64,000 bases of DNA from Dethiosulfovibrio salsuginis (GTDB taxonomy: Bacteria; Synergistota; Synergistia; Synergistales; Dethiosulfovibrionaceae): positions 20,775-84,774 of the forward strand of contig NZ_FXBB01000006.1 in NCBI RefSeq assembly GCF_900177735.1, written 5' to 3'. The translations under genes were made by a program, and so were the position numbers. Below the pieces are notes generated by a model that worked only from the letters and a program-made list of their open reading frames with translations, was not told the origin of the DNA and did not search any database. Below are positions 1 through 9,166 of this stretch, piece by piece (positions within the stretch are counted from its first letter, which is position 1; each line of letters starts with the position of its first letter).

Positions 1-665
1 ACGCTTCCCCAGGACGCAGTAGGCTCTACTACAGCAGGAACGGTCCAAGGCAGCGATGGCTCGTCGACGGCCACGTAGGCTATATTGTGACCTCTGAGCC
101 TTTCAAAAAAAACATCTCTGTTCCCTTTATCCAACCAGGTAGAGTTTCTTACCTCAAAGGCTATCTTAAAGGGCCTTGCCTCCTCTACAACCCGATCCAG
201 ATAGACCATCATACGGTCGGAAAAAGACGCCCAGGGAGGGAGTTGGAACAGCACGTAACCTAGCTTTCCTACTTTATGTAGCGGCATTATAGACTCAGAA
301 AACTGATGCCATAGCTCAAGCCTGATGGACCTCGGTATTTTCTTGAAATCTATCCTCTTTTCCTCACAGAGGCCTATCTCATCCCTTACCCACCTCGGGA
401 GGGAGGTCCACTGCACCGAGTGAAAGGTGAACAGACCATAGGCTTTAACGTTAAAGATAAAACCAGGAGAAGTCCAGGAGGCCCATCGGTAGACGTCGGT
501 TATATCTGGAATGGCGTAAAAAGTGCTGTCAACCTCCACAGTGTCGAAACAAGAAGAGTAATGGCCAAGGCGAGATTCCCCGTCTTTGGCGGAAGGGGGA
601 TACCATCCACTGGATAGAAGCTGACGGTCCGCCCAGGAGCATGTGCCTATTCTGACGTTAATCAC
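1..665 (-). CDS. DUF72 (YecE-like) family protein, 3' end outside window
   Basis: The reverse strand encodes about 221 residues that run off the left edge, so the C-terminus is missing. The protein starts INVRIGTCSWADRQ, continues GWYPPSAKDGESRLGHYSSC and later reads FQLPPWASFSDRM and FEVRNSTWL. This is the TIM-barrel-like DUF72 family, whose biochemical role is unsettled. I chose the GTG at 665 because a GAGG sits 5 bases upstream and the family motif (GTCSW) follows directly. It lies 12 bases after the stop of the upstream hypothetical gene, so the two are probably co-transcribed with the DUF523 gene before them. Confidence 0.8.
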   Translation of the reverse strand, partial: MINVRIGTCSWADRQLLSSGWYPPSAKDGESRLGHYSSCFDTVEVDSTFYAIPDITDVYRWASWTSPGFIFNVKAYGLFTFHSVQWTSLPRWVRDEIGLCEEKRIDFKKIPRSIRLELWHQFSESIMPLHKVGKLGYVLFQLPPWASFSDRMMVYLDRVVEEARPFKIAFEVRNSTWLDKGNRDVFFERLRGHNIAYVAVDEPSLPWTVPAVVEPTASWGS

Positions 666-677
666 AGATGCCTCAGC

Positions 678-1847
678 TCACCGATGGCCCATTAAAGCAG
701 GTTCGACAAGGCGCTTTACCCTGTCGCACCACCTGTTGGCTCTCCAGGCCTTTATCAGACTCACCACGGTATAAAGCTCATCGGGAGCGCTCCCACAGGC
801 GTCGGCCCTTAGTGCTTTATTGTAATCGGACTCATCCATAGCAAAAACCATCTCCCCGTCGTGCATGGAGGTCCTGCCGTTACCTTTGCATCCAAGAGCT
901 ACCTTTCCCTGACCGTCTTCGTAGAAAGTGACGACGTAAGAGATATCCCCGATTTGACCGGCGGAAAGATCGAAACGCCTTTTTCTAGCAAAGCCTTCGG
1001 ACTTCAGGAGCCCGTCGGAATCGTGGTGATCCCTGTACGAAAGGGATCCCAGATAGTGCCAATGCCTCACCAGCGAGACCATAAAGGAGGATAACTTTGA
1101 AGCGTCCACCTTTGCCTGGCCGTCCAGGTCTTCCGCTATATTTGCGAGACGCCTTTTCCTAAGAGCCTCCCACAGAGAGTCGGCAAAGTCTATTCCATCG
1201 CTTCCGACCATGGAAAAACCCAATATAGTCCCTACCGAAGCTATCTGGAAAGGCATATACCATCGCCCAGGATCGACGGATACCAGTTTAGTTACTATGC
1301 CAGCACCTCGTATGTCCCTTATATCTCCCCCTCTAGGGACCTCGACAAACCTCTCCTCGCCGTTCCTCTCAAAAAAAGAATCCTCCTGATCCGATATGTC
1401 GAAACAGGGAAGAAAGACCCCATCGTCCTTACCCTCGGATAGATCGGTGATCCAAAGGGATTTTCTCTTCGATTCTGGAAGAAGGGCAAAATCCTTTTTA
1501 TCCATGACAATCCTGGGCTCCATGGCCATATCCTGTAAGACCACCGTCGTCTTAAGACAAAGAGACCTGAACGAAAGATCGCGGGAAAGCTCCCTTATCA
1601 GATCTCTGACCGAATCCTCTAGTACATCCATAGAGTATTCCGCCGTCTGGCCTCTTTTATGTTTCATCTTCAGGACCCTGGCACCATCCTCAAGCCATGA
1701 AAAACGGACTGGCTTCATCCTTTCCTTGGCTTTGTTATATATGCCTAACCTAGGGGCACCTGAACCACGCCATATCTGTAAGGCCAGGACATCGTCAATT
1801 TCTTTGGAACATAAAATAGTCCCGTTTTCCCTCTGCTCCATAAACAA
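678..1847 (-). CDS. Hypothetical protein, 389 aa
   Basis: I do not recognise this protein. It is soluble-looking, with no signal peptide or long hydrophobic segment, and rich in charged residues. Regions include a stretch WYMPFQIASVGTILGFSMVG near the middle and a tryptophan-rich C-terminal part (KAWRANRWCDRVKRLVEPAL). It sits between a DUF523 gene and a DUF72 gene on the same strand, with short gaps, suggesting a three-gene transcript. No catalytic motif could be assigned. MEQ two codons further in is an alternative start. Confidence 0.6.
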   Translation of the reverse strand: MFMEQRENGTILCSKEIDDVLALQIWRGSGAPRLGIYNKAKERMKPVRFSWLEDGARVLKMKHKRGQTAEYSMDVLEDSVRDLIRELSRDLSFRSLCLKTTVVLQDMAMEPRIVMDKKDFALLPESKRKSLWITDLSEGKDDGVFLPCFDISDQEDSFFERNGEERFVEVPRGGDIRDIRGAGIVTKLVSVDPGRWYMPFQIASVGTILGFSMVGSDGIDFADSLWEALRKRRLANIAEDLDGQAKVDASKLSSFMVSLVRHWHYLGSLSYRDHHDSDGLLKSEGFARKRRFDLSAGQIGDISYVVTFYEDGQGKVALGCKGNGRTSMHDGEMVFAMDESDYNKALRADACGSAPDELYTVVSLIKAWRANRWCDRVKRLVEPALMGHR

Positions 1848-1879
1848 AAACCCTCTTTCCAGTCTTGTCTGTACACAGT

Positions 1880-2308
1880 CTATAATCTGGACACAGTAAA
1901 ATTATTTTCCGAGAAAAGGGTTACCCCTCGATCCGACAAAGCGGAGGCAAAAAAACCTTGGCCCCTACGTAGAGAACCGGAAAAAGAGCCGTCGTAAACC
2001 CATGAAACTCCGCAGGAGGGGCTTTTCTCCTTGAGTAAAGCGACCTTCACGTCCAACATGTCAACCATATGGAGAGACTCCTTTACGCCTTTGTCGAAAA
2101 ACCCAGTCATATCGAGGCCATTAAGGTTCACGACCTTATTCCCCTTTATCTCACAAGGTAGTCTAGGGGTGGGGAGGCCTCCAAGCTGCTCCGGGCAGAG
2201 GGGGACAGCTAGCCCCATTTTCATAAGCTCCACAGCTCCCTGAAAAAGACAGGAGCTTCCATCGTAGCGACAGTTAAGGCCTACCAGACAGGCACTGACT
2301 ACTATCAT
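1880..2308 (-). CDS. DUF523 family protein
   Basis: The 142-residue product begins MIVVSACLVGLNCRYDGSS and contains PLCPEQLGGLPTPR and the motif LLKEKSPSCG, all typical of DUF523. The conserved cysteines suggest metal or Fe-S binding, but the family function is not established. An in-frame upstream ATG at 2335 would add nine residues that family members lack, so I prefer the start at 2308. It is the first gene of a probable DUF523-hypothetical-DUF72 run. Confidence 0.8.
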   Translation of the reverse strand: MIVVSACLVGLNCRYDGSSCLFQGAVELMKMGLAVPLCPEQLGGLPTPRLPCEIKGNKVVNLNGLDMTGFFDKGVKESLHMVDMLDVKVALLKEKSPSCGVSWVYDGSFSGSLRRGQGFFASALSDRGVTLFSENNFTVSRL

Positions 2309-2450
2309 ACTCACATCAGCCTTTCGGACTATCATTATACATTGGGTCTAGATCTATATCCATTGATACTTGTGAATCAGACGCTATAGGTGTATCATCT
2401 CTCCCTTGGGTTACAGTCTGAACATACGAAATATCATAGGAGTGGTATAT

Positions 2451-4313
2451 GTGCAAGCATCAGAGAAAATAAGAAACCTCGCCATAATAGCCCATATCGA
2501 TCACGGCAAGACGACGTTGATCGATTCCATTTTTAAAGCGACCCAGGTCTTCAGGGAAAACGCAAAGGTAGAGGAAAGGGTTATGGACAGCGGCGAGATA
2601 GAGAGAGAACGGGGGATAACCATAACCTCCAAGCATTGCACAGTCAACTGGAAGGATTATCTCATAAATATAGTGGATACGCCGGGACATGCGGACTTTT
2701 CTGGAGAGGTCGAACGAGTCCTATCCATGGTGGACTCGGTTCTACTTCTAGTGGACGCAAACGAAGGACCGATGCCTCAGACTCGATACGTCCTTTCGAG
2801 GGCCTTAAACCTAGGCTTAAAGCCTATAGTTATAGTAAACAAAGTGGACCGTCCTCGGGCTACTCCCGACGAAGCTCTGGACAAAACCATAGATCTCTTT
2901 ATAGAACTAGGAGCCGATGAGTCTCAGTTAGAGTTCCCCGTGCTTTACGGATCAGGGCTCGACGGATGGCTGGTCAAAGAACTAGGCGACGCAAGAAGGG
3001 ATATGGAACCCCTCTTTGAGACCATAGTTGAATACGTACAGCCTCCTGAAGTAGATGAAAATGCCCCTTTCAGGATGCAGGTAAGCACCTTAGCTTGGAA
3101 CGATTACGTCGGCCAGATAGGTTGTGGCAAGATAATATCGGGGAAAATATCCAAAGGAGAACCTTTTGTCCAGACCAGAACGGCCTGGGAGGATTCCTCC
3201 GAAAAGACAAAAGAATGGAAGATTCTGACAAAATCCCAGGAAAAATCCGTACACCTTTGGGTAACCAAAGGACTGGATAAAGTCGAGACCGAGCAGGCCT
3301 GTGCAGGAGATATCATATGGATAGCAGGGCCTAAATCGATCGATATAGGGGATACCTTCTCATCCTCTCTAAGCCAGGAACCACCGTTTCCCCCTATAGA
3401 GATAGAGGAACCGACGGTCTCTATGTTCTTTTTAGTCAACAACGGCCCCTTCGCCGGGAAGAACGGGACTCCATTGACCTTACGACAGCTTAAGGCGAGG
3501 CTCGAGCGGGAGACCCATACCAACGTAGCCCTAAAAGTTGAGGACCTAGGAAGACCTGACGGGGTAAAGGTCTCCGGAAGAGGAGAGCTTCAGCTGGCTA
3601 TCCTTATAGAGGAGATGATCCGAGAGGGCTCGGAGCTATGTGTATCCAGGCCAGAGGTAATAACGAAAAAAGACGACTCAGGCAAGACGTTGGAACCTAT
3701 GGAACAGCTGGTAATAGAGGTACCTGAAGCATACCAGGGAACGGTAATAGAGAAACTGGCTCAGAGAAAAGCGGACCTCGTAGATATGTCCGTAATGGAC
3801 ACAGGAGTCGTCAAGATGAAGTTCGATATCCCTACAAGAGGGCTGATAGGCTACAGAGGCGAATTTTTGACCGATACGAGAGGATTAGGAATCATGGCCT
3901 CTAGATTTGTGGGATACGGCCCCTGGAAAGGCGAGGTCTCATCCAGGAACAGGGGATCTATGGTAAGCATGGACACCGGACCGGCGACAGGGTATCAGCT
4001 CGACAACCTTCAGGAGAGAGGAACGCTGTTTATATCCCCTGGAATAGAGGTCTATAACGGCCAGATAGTGGGGGAGAACTCCAGACCTGGCGATATCCCC
4101 TGTAACCCCACTAAAAAGAAGCAAACCAGCAACCACCGTTCCGCCACGAAAGACATGGGGATAAAACTGGACGTCCCAAGAAAGATGTCGTTGGACAAAG
4201 CACTTGAGTGGATTGCCGACGATGAGCTTGTAGAGGCAACCCCTAAAGAGATCAGGATAAGAAAAGCCATCCTCGACATGAACGAGAGGAAAAAAGCCAC
4301 TAAAAGAGACTAA
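2451..4313 (+). CDS. typA: GTP-binding protein TypA/BipA
   Basis: This is a translational GTPase of the EF-G/LepA superfamily that binds the ribosome and is linked to 50S assembly and stress or cold adaptation. The G1 motif AHIDHGKTT lies at residues 14-22; [16 protein letters not shown] and NKVDRP follow as G3 and G4. The BipA C-terminal signature [18 protein letters not shown] is present. The open frame extends to 2406, but the GTG at 2451 has an AGGAG 8 bases upstream and gives 620 residues, close to the usual length of about 610. It is transcribed alone, away from the DUF523 genes, and ends in a hairpin terminator. Confidence 0.97.
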   Translation: MQASEKIRNLAIIAHIDHGKTTLIDSIFKATQVFRENAKVEERVMDSGEIERERGITITSKHCTVNWKDYLINIVDTPGHADFSGEVERVLSMVDSVLLLVDANEGPMPQTRYVLSRALNLGLKPIVIVNKVDRPRATPDEALDKTIDLFIELGADESQLEFPVLYGSGLDGWLVKELGDARRDMEPLFETIVEYVQPPEVDENAPFRMQVSTLAWNDYVGQIGCGKIISGKISKGEPFVQTRTAWEDSSEKTKEWKILTKSQEKSVHLWVTKGLDKVETEQACAGDIIWIAGPKSIDIGDTFSSSLSQEPPFPPIEIEEPTVSMFFLVNNGPFAGKNGTPLTLRQLKARLERETHTNVALKVEDLGRPDGVKVSGRGELQLAILIEEMIREGSELCVSRPEVITKKDDSGKTLEPMEQLVIEVPEAYQGTVIEKLAQRKADLVDMSVMDTGVVKMKFDIPTRGLIGYRGEFLTDTRGLGIMASRFVGYGPWKGEVSSRNRGSMVSMDTGPATGYQLDNLQERGTLFISPGIEVYNGQIVGENSRPGDIPCNPTKKKQTSNHRSATKDMGIKLDVPRKMSLDKALEWIADDELVEATPKEIRIRKAILDMNERKKATKRD

Positions 4314-4323
4314 AAGAGATCCT

Positions 4324-4354
4324 CGGAGGGGCTGCAAGTCAGTCCCTCCGTTTT
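4324..4354 (+). terminator. Rho-independent terminator after typA
   Basis: CGGAGGG pairs with CCCTCCG across a 13-base loop and is followed by TTTT. It lies between convergent typA and the small minus-strand gene. Confidence 0.6.
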
Positions 4355-4357
4355 CCC

Positions 4358-4618
4358 TCATCCCTTTAAGCCATCCCTAAGAGCGGATATAAGATCTCTA
4401 GCGGAAGTCCGATTCATCCTTATCCTGTGTTGCATCCTTCCCAAGTCGTCTTTGATAAAAAGTATGAGCTGTGCCTCTCCGTCCTCCTGTTTCCTTATGT
4501 CCACGTCGAAGATCAAATCAGGGGCAGCAGGATAACAGCTGTCATCATCGACGTTTATAGTCGATCTCGCTAAAAAGTCCAAGGCCGAGGCCTTGTGGGT
4601 CATAGATGTCATTTTCAA
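4358..4618 (-). CDS. Small hypothetical protein, 86 aa
   Basis: The product is an 86-residue acidic protein without membrane segments; I do not recognise the family. Its ATG overlaps the stop codon of the upstream sensor kinase (ATGA, 4615-4618), so it is translationally coupled and probably functions with the kinase. It contains FDVDIRKQEDGEAQLILFIKDD and a basic C-terminal helix. It has no receiver-domain motifs, so it is not a response regulator. Confidence 0.65.
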   Translation of the reverse strand: MKMTSMTHKASALDFLARSTINVDDDSCYPAAPDLIFDVDIRKQEDGEAQLILFIKDDLGRMQHRIRMNRTSARDLISALRDGLKG

Positions 4619-5739
4619 ACCTCCCGTTTTAACGGAATAACAAGTTTTACCGTAGTTCCCCTACCTGGCTGACTTTCTATAGTCAAGCTTCCTCCAACCA
4701 GAGAGGTCCTTTCCTCCATGCTGTTTATGCCGTAACATCCTCGGCTCTCTGCCTCCAGCTTGGCCTTATGGACGTCAAAACCTCTACCGTCATCCTTCAC
4801 CACCGCTCTAAAAGAATCTTTCCCCATAGATACTCTAAGATCTATTCTACTAGCTCTTCCGTTTTTAACGGCGTTAACCATAGCCTGATATATTATCTTA
4901 AAGATATTCGATTTTAGGTATACAGGCATCTGCCATCCCGTTCCATCCACTGCCATACCCACGTCTATCCCGTACCGCTTTTCCATTTGAGCGACAAGCC
5001 TCTCAAGGGCTACATCTACTCCTTTTTCGATACCTGGAGGGTTAAGCCTCATAAGAAAAGCCCTTACTTCGCTATCCGCATCCTCAACTATGTTTCTCAG
5101 GCACCGTAGCTCGGAGAGGGCCTTTTCCGTCATGCCGGAAATAAGGTACTGTTCCGCTAGGTCAACCGACAGCACCGCCCCCCCAAACTTCTGAGCTGGC
5201 CCATCGTGGAGCTCTCTGCCCAGATGGAGCCCCTCCCTCTCCGCCATGGCTACCGCTGCAGCCAGAACTCCGTCTTTTTCCGGCGTCTCAACCTTACGCC
5301 CTGTGTCTATTATCTCTATGGCCATCCTGAAGCGACTGCCTAGTTCCTCGGTTTTTTTGAGGGTTTCCTCCTTCCTCTTTATTTCCCTGGCTAAATAGTC
5401 CCTCATAGATCGCAGGTTTTTCTCCCTTTCCTCCAGACTTCCTCTCATCTTCATCAGATGCTCTACCTGAAAGTAGGCCTCCTTTTCAACTGCCTCATCT
5501 CCAGATCTCGCGGAAGAGACCAGCAGCTCTCGAGCCTTTTGGCATTGACGACTACAGCTCTCGTTGGCCTCCAGGACTTCCTCGACCTCGACCTGTATAG
5601 ATCCATATCTATCTTTTAACTCAATATACCGTTCGTACTCCTCCATCCTGATTTTACTCAACTCATCAAGCCCACCGGAGAGCACACTGCTCACATCATT
5701 AAATATATTATCTATACGATTAAAACTCAACTCTGGCAT
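4615..5739 (-). CDS. Cytoplasmic sensor histidine kinase, NarL/DegS type
   Basis: Residues 1-160 are predicted coiled coil rich in Glu, Lys and Arg with no transmembrane segment, so the sensor is cytoplasmic as in DegS. The HisKA_3 box GRELHDGPAQKFGG places the phospho-acceptor at His178. The C-terminal ATPase domain shows VKDDGRGFDV and GCYGINSMEERTSLVGGSL. The open frame starts at 5772, but the ATG at 5739 (MPELSFNRID) follows GGAGG by 7 bases, giving 374 residues. No response regulator adjoins it; only an 86-residue unknown gene is coupled downstream. Its partner must be encoded elsewhere. Confidence 0.88.
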   Translation of the reverse strand: MPELSFNRIDNIFNDVSSVLSGGLDELSKIRMEEYERYIELKDRYGSIQVEVEEVLEANESCSRQCQKARELLVSSARSGDEAVEKEAYFQVEHLMKMRGSLEEREKNLRSMRDYLAREIKRKEETLKKTEELGSRFRMAIEIIDTGRKVETPEKDGVLAAAVAMAEREGLHLGRELHDGPAQKFGGAVLSVDLAEQYLISGMTEKALSELRCLRNIVEDADSEVRAFLMRLNPPGIEKGVDVALERLVAQMEKRYGIDVGMAVDGTGWQMPVYLKSNIFKIIYQAMVNAVKNGRASRIDLRVSMGKDSFRAVVKDDGRGFDVHKAKLEAESRGCYGINSMEERTSLVGGSLTIESQPGRGTTVKLVIPLKREV

Positions 5740-5780
5740 AAAAAAGCCTCCCACGATTGGATAAAGAGCCAAGACTATGA

Positions 5781-5963
5781 GGAACCTCTAAAAACGCTCA
5801 TCCTCTGAGAGATCGTTCCGACAGAGCTCAGAGCCCCTATACTCGACATGCCACCTTTGAGTACGAATGGAGGCGACAGGAAATCGCTCCAATACAATTA
5901 TTTGAAACAGGGCGTAGCCAGGACGGTCTCTTCGGAACTCGAAGATAAGCTTCTAGAGGTTCC
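5781..5963. repeat. 183-bp inverted-repeat-bounded intergenic element
   Basis: The 342-base gap between the kinase start (5739) and gpsA is bounded internally by a perfect 10-bp inverted repeat, GGAACCTCTA at 5781-5790 and TAGAGGTTCC at 5954-5963. Between the arms are two overlapping short frames: plus 5848-5967 (39 codons, ends KLLEVP) and minus 5775-5849 (24 codons, begins MSSIGALSSVG). Neither has a well-spaced ribosome-binding site. It could be a MITE or IS remnant, or a structured leader of the kinase transcript. Confidence 0.4.
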
Positions 5964-6008
5964 CTAGAGTAACAAACGCAAAAAAATATCCCCTATAACC
6001 GGAACAGG

Positions 6009-6037
6009 TTGGCTTTATCTCTGATATATCGTAATAT
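6009..6037 (+). promoter_or_regulatory. Putative sigma-70 promoter of gpsA
   Basis: TTGGCT (6009-6014), a 17-base spacer and TAATAT (6032-6037) precede the gpsA start by about 45 bases. Confidence 0.4.
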
Positions 6038-6081
6038 CGTCAGGAGATACCGTCCAACAGGATACTTAAGGGGGAATTTTT

Positions 6082-7113
6082 GTGAGAAAAATAACCGTCC
6101 TAGGCGGCGGTAGCTGGGGCACCGCTCTAGCTACCGTAGCGGCCAGAAACGGTAACACCGTTTCCCTGTGGTGTCGAAGGGAAGAGCAAGCCAGATCTAT
6201 AACGGAAAGCAGAGAAAACCTAAGGTACCTACCGGGATCGCCTATACCGGATGAAGTAAAAGCGACCTCCAATCTTAAGGAAGCCCTTTCCTTCTCCGAT
6301 CTATGGATACTTTCAGTCCCTACCCAAAGCGTCAGGCCGCTACTTAAGGAGATCGCCAAAGTCTCATCGAGGGAAAGCGTCTCTCTGTGCAACGTGGCAA
6401 AAGGGATCGAAACCCAATCCCTGAAAAGGATAAGCCAAATCGTCGAGGAAGAGATACCTCTAGCAAAGTATACCGTACTTTCCGGCCCTAGCCACGCGGA
6501 GGAAGTTATCAAAGGACTTCCCACGGCGGTGGTGGCTGCATCAGACTTATCCGATCAATACTTAATCTGGCAAAAGGCCCTTAACACCAACTTCTTCCGC
6601 ATATACTCCAGCGACGACGTATGCGGCGTAGAGACCGGCGGAGCGTTGAAAAACGTCGTGGCTGTGGCCTCAGGACTGGCCCACAGCATGGAAATGGGGG
6701 ACAACGCCATAGCCTCTATGGTAACAAGGGGCCTGGCGGAGATAATGAGACTGGCCGTCGCCATGGGAGCCCATCCGATAACATTGGCGGGATTGGCGGG
6801 CATCGGGGATCTAATGGTAACCGCATACAGCCGCCACTCGAGAAACTTCCGGTTGGGAGTGGCGTTAGGAAAGGGAATGACCTTAGACGAAGCTGTCGCC
6901 TCCTTAGGTCAGGTAGCGGAAGGGGCTTATACCGTCAAAGCGGCGGTCGCCCTAGGCCAATCCCTATCGGTAGATCTCCCTATAACAGAGGCAGTATACC
7001 AGGTACTTTACCAAAACAACTCGCCGGAGGAAACCATAAAGGATCTTCTTTCAAGAGATCCCAAACCGGAGTACCCTCCTCATGTATTTGAGGGTCAAAA
7101 GGTAGATCATTAA
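6082..7113 (+). CDS. gpsA: Glycerol-3-phosphate dehydrogenase [NAD(P)+]
   Basis: The enzyme reduces dihydroxyacetone phosphate to sn-glycerol-3-phosphate for phospholipid synthesis. The N-terminal Rossmann motif ITVLGGGSWGTALA sits at residues 4-17. Further signatures are LSGPSHAEEV, the catalytic-lysine block ETGGALKNVVAVASG, and GLAGIGDLMVTAYSRHSRNF. At 343 residues it is full length. The start is a GTG with AAGGGGG 8 bases upstream. It is probably monocistronic, as the ferredoxin downstream has its own promoter. Confidence 0.97.
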   Translation: MRKITVLGGGSWGTALATVAARNGNTVSLWCRREEQARSITESRENLRYLPGSPIPDEVKATSNLKEALSFSDLWILSVPTQSVRPLLKEIAKVSSRESVSLCNVAKGIETQSLKRISQIVEEEIPLAKYTVLSGPSHAEEVIKGLPTAVVAASDLSDQYLIWQKALNTNFFRIYSSDDVCGVETGGALKNVVAVASGLAHSMEMGDNAIASMVTRGLAEIMRLAVAMGAHPITLAGLAGIGDLMVTAYSRHSRNFRLGVALGKGMTLDEAVASLGQVAEGAYTVKAAVALGQSLSVDLPITEAVYQVLYQNNSPEETIKDLLSRDPKPEYPPHVFEGQKVDH

Positions 7114-7118
7114 AACAG

Positions 7119-7147
7119 TTGCACTCAATAGTATCATGGTGTATAGT
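7119..7147 (+). promoter_or_regulatory. Sigma-70 promoter of the ferredoxin gene
   Basis: TTGCAC (7119-7124), a 17-base spacer and TATAGT (7142-7147) lie 37 bases upstream of the ferredoxin start. TATAGT recurs as the -10 at other promoters in this window. Confidence 0.65.
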
Positions 7148-7183
7148 TTAGGCACGATCAAACGACATTGAGGAGGGGTTCTT

Positions 7184-7354
7184 GTGGCTGCTAACATAAA
7201 CAAAGATACCTGCGTAGGATGCGAGGCGTGTGTCGGTATTTGCCCCGTAGAGGCTATAGCCATGGATGACGGCAAAGCCTGTGTGGACGAGGGAAAGTGC
7301 GTCGACTGTGGAGCTTGCGTTTCTGCCTGTCCGGTAGAGGCTATCTCTCTATAA
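7184..7354 (+). CDS. 2[4Fe-4S] ferredoxin, 56 aa
   Basis: This short gene encodes a 56-residue clostridial-type ferredoxin that carries low-potential electrons in fermentation. The two cluster motifs are CVGCEACVGICP (residues 10-21) and CVDCGACVSACP (39-50), each with CxxCxxCxxxCP spacing. The start is GTG with AGGAGGGG a few bases upstream. It has its own promoter (7119-7147) and a strong hairpin immediately after the stop, so it is most likely expressed as a monocistronic, abundant message. Confidence 0.97.
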   Translation: MAANINKDTCVGCEACVGICPVEAIAMDDGKACVDEGKCVDCGACVSACPVEAISL

Positions 7355-7372
7355 GACAAAGATATTTAAAAT

Positions 7373-7397
7373 GGCCGTCTCCCTGAGGGAGGCGGCC
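7373..7397 (+). terminator. Hairpin terminator after the ferredoxin gene
   Basis: GGCCGTCTCCC and GGGAGGCGGCC form an 11-bp stem (one G-U) with a TGA loop, followed by a moderately T-rich tract. The upstream possible ATG (7371) of the next gene falls at this stem, arguing for a later start there. Confidence 0.7.
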
Positions 7398-7433
7398 TCT
7401 GTCTGTGTTGACACCGGAAAGGATCGATTGGAA

Positions 7434-7712
7434 ATGTCCATGGTAAAAATATTTGAAGGGCTCATGCTCATATGCTTTGGCATGGCCTGGCCCGCCTCTA
7501 TACTCAAAAGCTTCACCTCTGGAAGCACAAAGGGGAAAAGCTTAGTTTTTCTGGTCGTAATTCTAATTGGATACGCCTCTGGCATAGCGAAATGCCTTCT
7601 TGAGCCGTCGATTCACTGGCCGGTATTCAGCCTTTACATCCTAAACACCCTTATGGTGAGCACCGATACCGCCTTATATTTTAGAAATAAACGTCGGGAA
7701 GCCACAGAATAA
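7434..7712 (+). CDS. Small three-helix membrane protein, PQ-loop/SemiSWEET-like
   Basis: The 92-residue protein has three predicted membrane segments (around FEGLMLICFGMAWPASI, LVFLVVILIGYASGIA and PVFSLYILNTLMVSTDTALY) and the loop SFTSGSTKGKSL. A similar SxxxxSTKGKS small-membrane family occurs in Firmicutes and resembles a PQ-loop half-transporter; substrate unknown. The open frame begins at 7371, inside the ferredoxin terminator, so I place the start at ATG 7434. A TTG two codons earlier, better spaced from AAAGG, is also possible. Confidence 0.65.
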   Translation: MSMVKIFEGLMLICFGMAWPASILKSFTSGSTKGKSLVFLVVILIGYASGIAKCLLEPSIHWPVFSLYILNTLMVSTDTALYFRNKRREATE

Positions 7713-7749
7713 AACATGGGAAGAGCAAGAAGTGCTCTTCCCATGTTTT
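7711..7749. terminator. Bidirectional terminator
   Basis: A perfect 17-bp stem (AAAACATGGGAAGAGCA with its complement) and a 5-base loop separate the convergent small membrane protein gene and rpoD. A/T tracts on both sides let it serve both. Confidence 0.85.
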
Positions 7750-8926
7750 ATTCTAAAAAATCCCTTAATTTTTTACTTCTACTAGGATGACGAAGTTTTC
7801 TCAAGGCTTTAGCCTCTATCTGCCTTATCCTCTCTCTTGTGACGCCGAAACGCCGGCCGACCTCTTCCAAGGTGTAGGAGCGACCATCCTCTAGACCGAA
7901 GCGATATCGCAGGACCTCCCTCTCTCTGTCCGAAAGGGCATCCAGCATCTCCTCTATCTGCTCATGAAGGAGGTTACAGGCCGCGGCCTCCTCTGGGCTA
8001 GGAAGATCTCTGTCCTCTATGAAATCCCCTAGCTGGCTGTCCTCTTCTTCGCCTATAGGGGTTTCCAGGGATACCGGAAGCTGCGCAATCCTTCTGATCT
8101 CCTCGACCTTGGTCACGTCTATCTCCATCTCCGCGGAAATTTCTTCGTCCGAGGGCTCCCGCCCAAGCTTCTGCACCAGCTGCCTTGCCACCCTCACCAT
8201 CTTATTGATGGTCTCAACCATATGCACAGGTATCCTTATAGTTCTGGCCTGATCGGCGATAGCTCTGGTTATAGCCTGTCTTATCCACCAAGTGGCGTAG
8301 GTACTGAACTTGAACCCTTTGCGATAGTCGAACTTCTCCACCGCCCTGATAAGACCTAGATTGCCCTCCTGGATGAGGTCGAGAAAAAGCATTCCCCTTC
8401 CGATATACTTTTTGGCGATACTGACCACGAGACGAAGGTTTGCGTCTATTATCTTCTGTTTAGCTTTTTCGTCACCGTCCTCGACCCGTTTGGCAAGCTC
8501 AACCTCCTCTGCCGCGTCAAGCAGAGGAACTTTGCCTATCTCTCTGAGATACATCCTTACCGGATCGGTCAGAGGTATGTCGTCGAGCTTTCCAAGCTCA
8601 TCTACGTATCCGTGTTCGTCATCGGAAGAGGAAGACGATGACTGCGCAGAGGGCTGGGAGCTCGCCTTGATCCGGGCGTCTCCTTCCTCTATGACCTCTA
8701 TACCCATCTCCATAAGGTTCTCAAACACGTTTTCCAGTATCTCCGTGTTCCAGAATTCTATAGGGATGAACTTCTCTATGTCCTTTTGGGTGACATAGCC
8801 GTTTTTGCGACCTTGCATTATGAGCTCTCTGATTCGCTCCATATAGACCTTAAGGTCGTCACGAGAAATATTAACGTCTTTCGAAGCCTTACCTCTCACA
8901 GGAGATTTGTTCTCTGAACCTGCCAT
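7748..8926 (-). CDS. rpoD: RNA polymerase principal sigma factor RpoD
   Basis: Region 1.1 ([13 protein letters not shown]...[13 protein letters not shown]) identifies a primary sigma factor. It is followed by 1.2 ([16 protein letters not shown]), region 2 ([31 protein letters not shown]) and region 4 ([21 protein letters not shown]). The open frame extends to 9013, but the ATG at 8926 (MAGSENK) follows a GGGGGAG and gives 392 residues. Unlike in many bacteria, dnaG does not lie directly upstream; a chemotaxis gene is there instead. Confidence 0.96.
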   Translation of the reverse strand: MAGSENKSPVRGKASKDVNISRDDLKVYMERIRELIMQGRKNGYVTQKDIEKFIPIEFWNTEILENVFENLMEMGIEVIEEGDARIKASSQPSAQSSSSSSDDEHGYVDELGKLDDIPLTDPVRMYLREIGKVPLLDAAEEVELAKRVEDGDEKAKQKIIDANLRLVVSIAKKYIGRGMLFLDLIQEGNLGLIRAVEKFDYRKGFKFSTYATWWIRQAITRAIADQARTIRIPVHMVETINKMVRVARQLVQKLGREPSDEEISAEMEIDVTKVEEIRRIAQLPVSLETPIGEEEDSQLGDFIEDRDLPSPEEAAACNLLHEQIEEMLDALSDREREVLRYRFGLEDGRSYTLEEVGRRFGVTRERIRQIEAKALRKLRHPSRSKKLRDFLE

Positions 8927-9036
8927 ATAGCCACTACTCCCCCTACCTTTAGGAACCCTTTTTTTATACAAAACTACCTCTACCCATATTACATCAAAAA
9001 ACGTCGATCTCAATGGGCAACAAGAGGCTAAAACGT

Positions 9037-9086
9037 CTTACGACGAAAGAGAGGGGATATATATATCCCCTCTCTTTCGTCGTAAG
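9037..9086. terminator. Perfect 50-bp palindrome, terminator of the cheV-like gene
   Basis: The 25-base arm starting CTTACGACGAAAGAG is followed by its exact complement with no loop. It lies between the cheV-like gene and rpoD, both on the minus strand, so it most likely ends the cheV-like transcript and shields rpoD. A TTTT follows on the minus strand. Confidence 0.7.
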
Positions 9087-9166
9087 ATCTATCGTCCAAT
9101 AGGACTTGATTATACCACGAAGTACTCTATCGACAAAACTCAAAGGCTATGTACACCCCAAAAGAG

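Noticed and set aside
7371..7433. N-terminal extension of the small membrane protein
   Set aside because: The region is the ferredoxin terminator stem and tail; a start downstream at about 7434 fits better.
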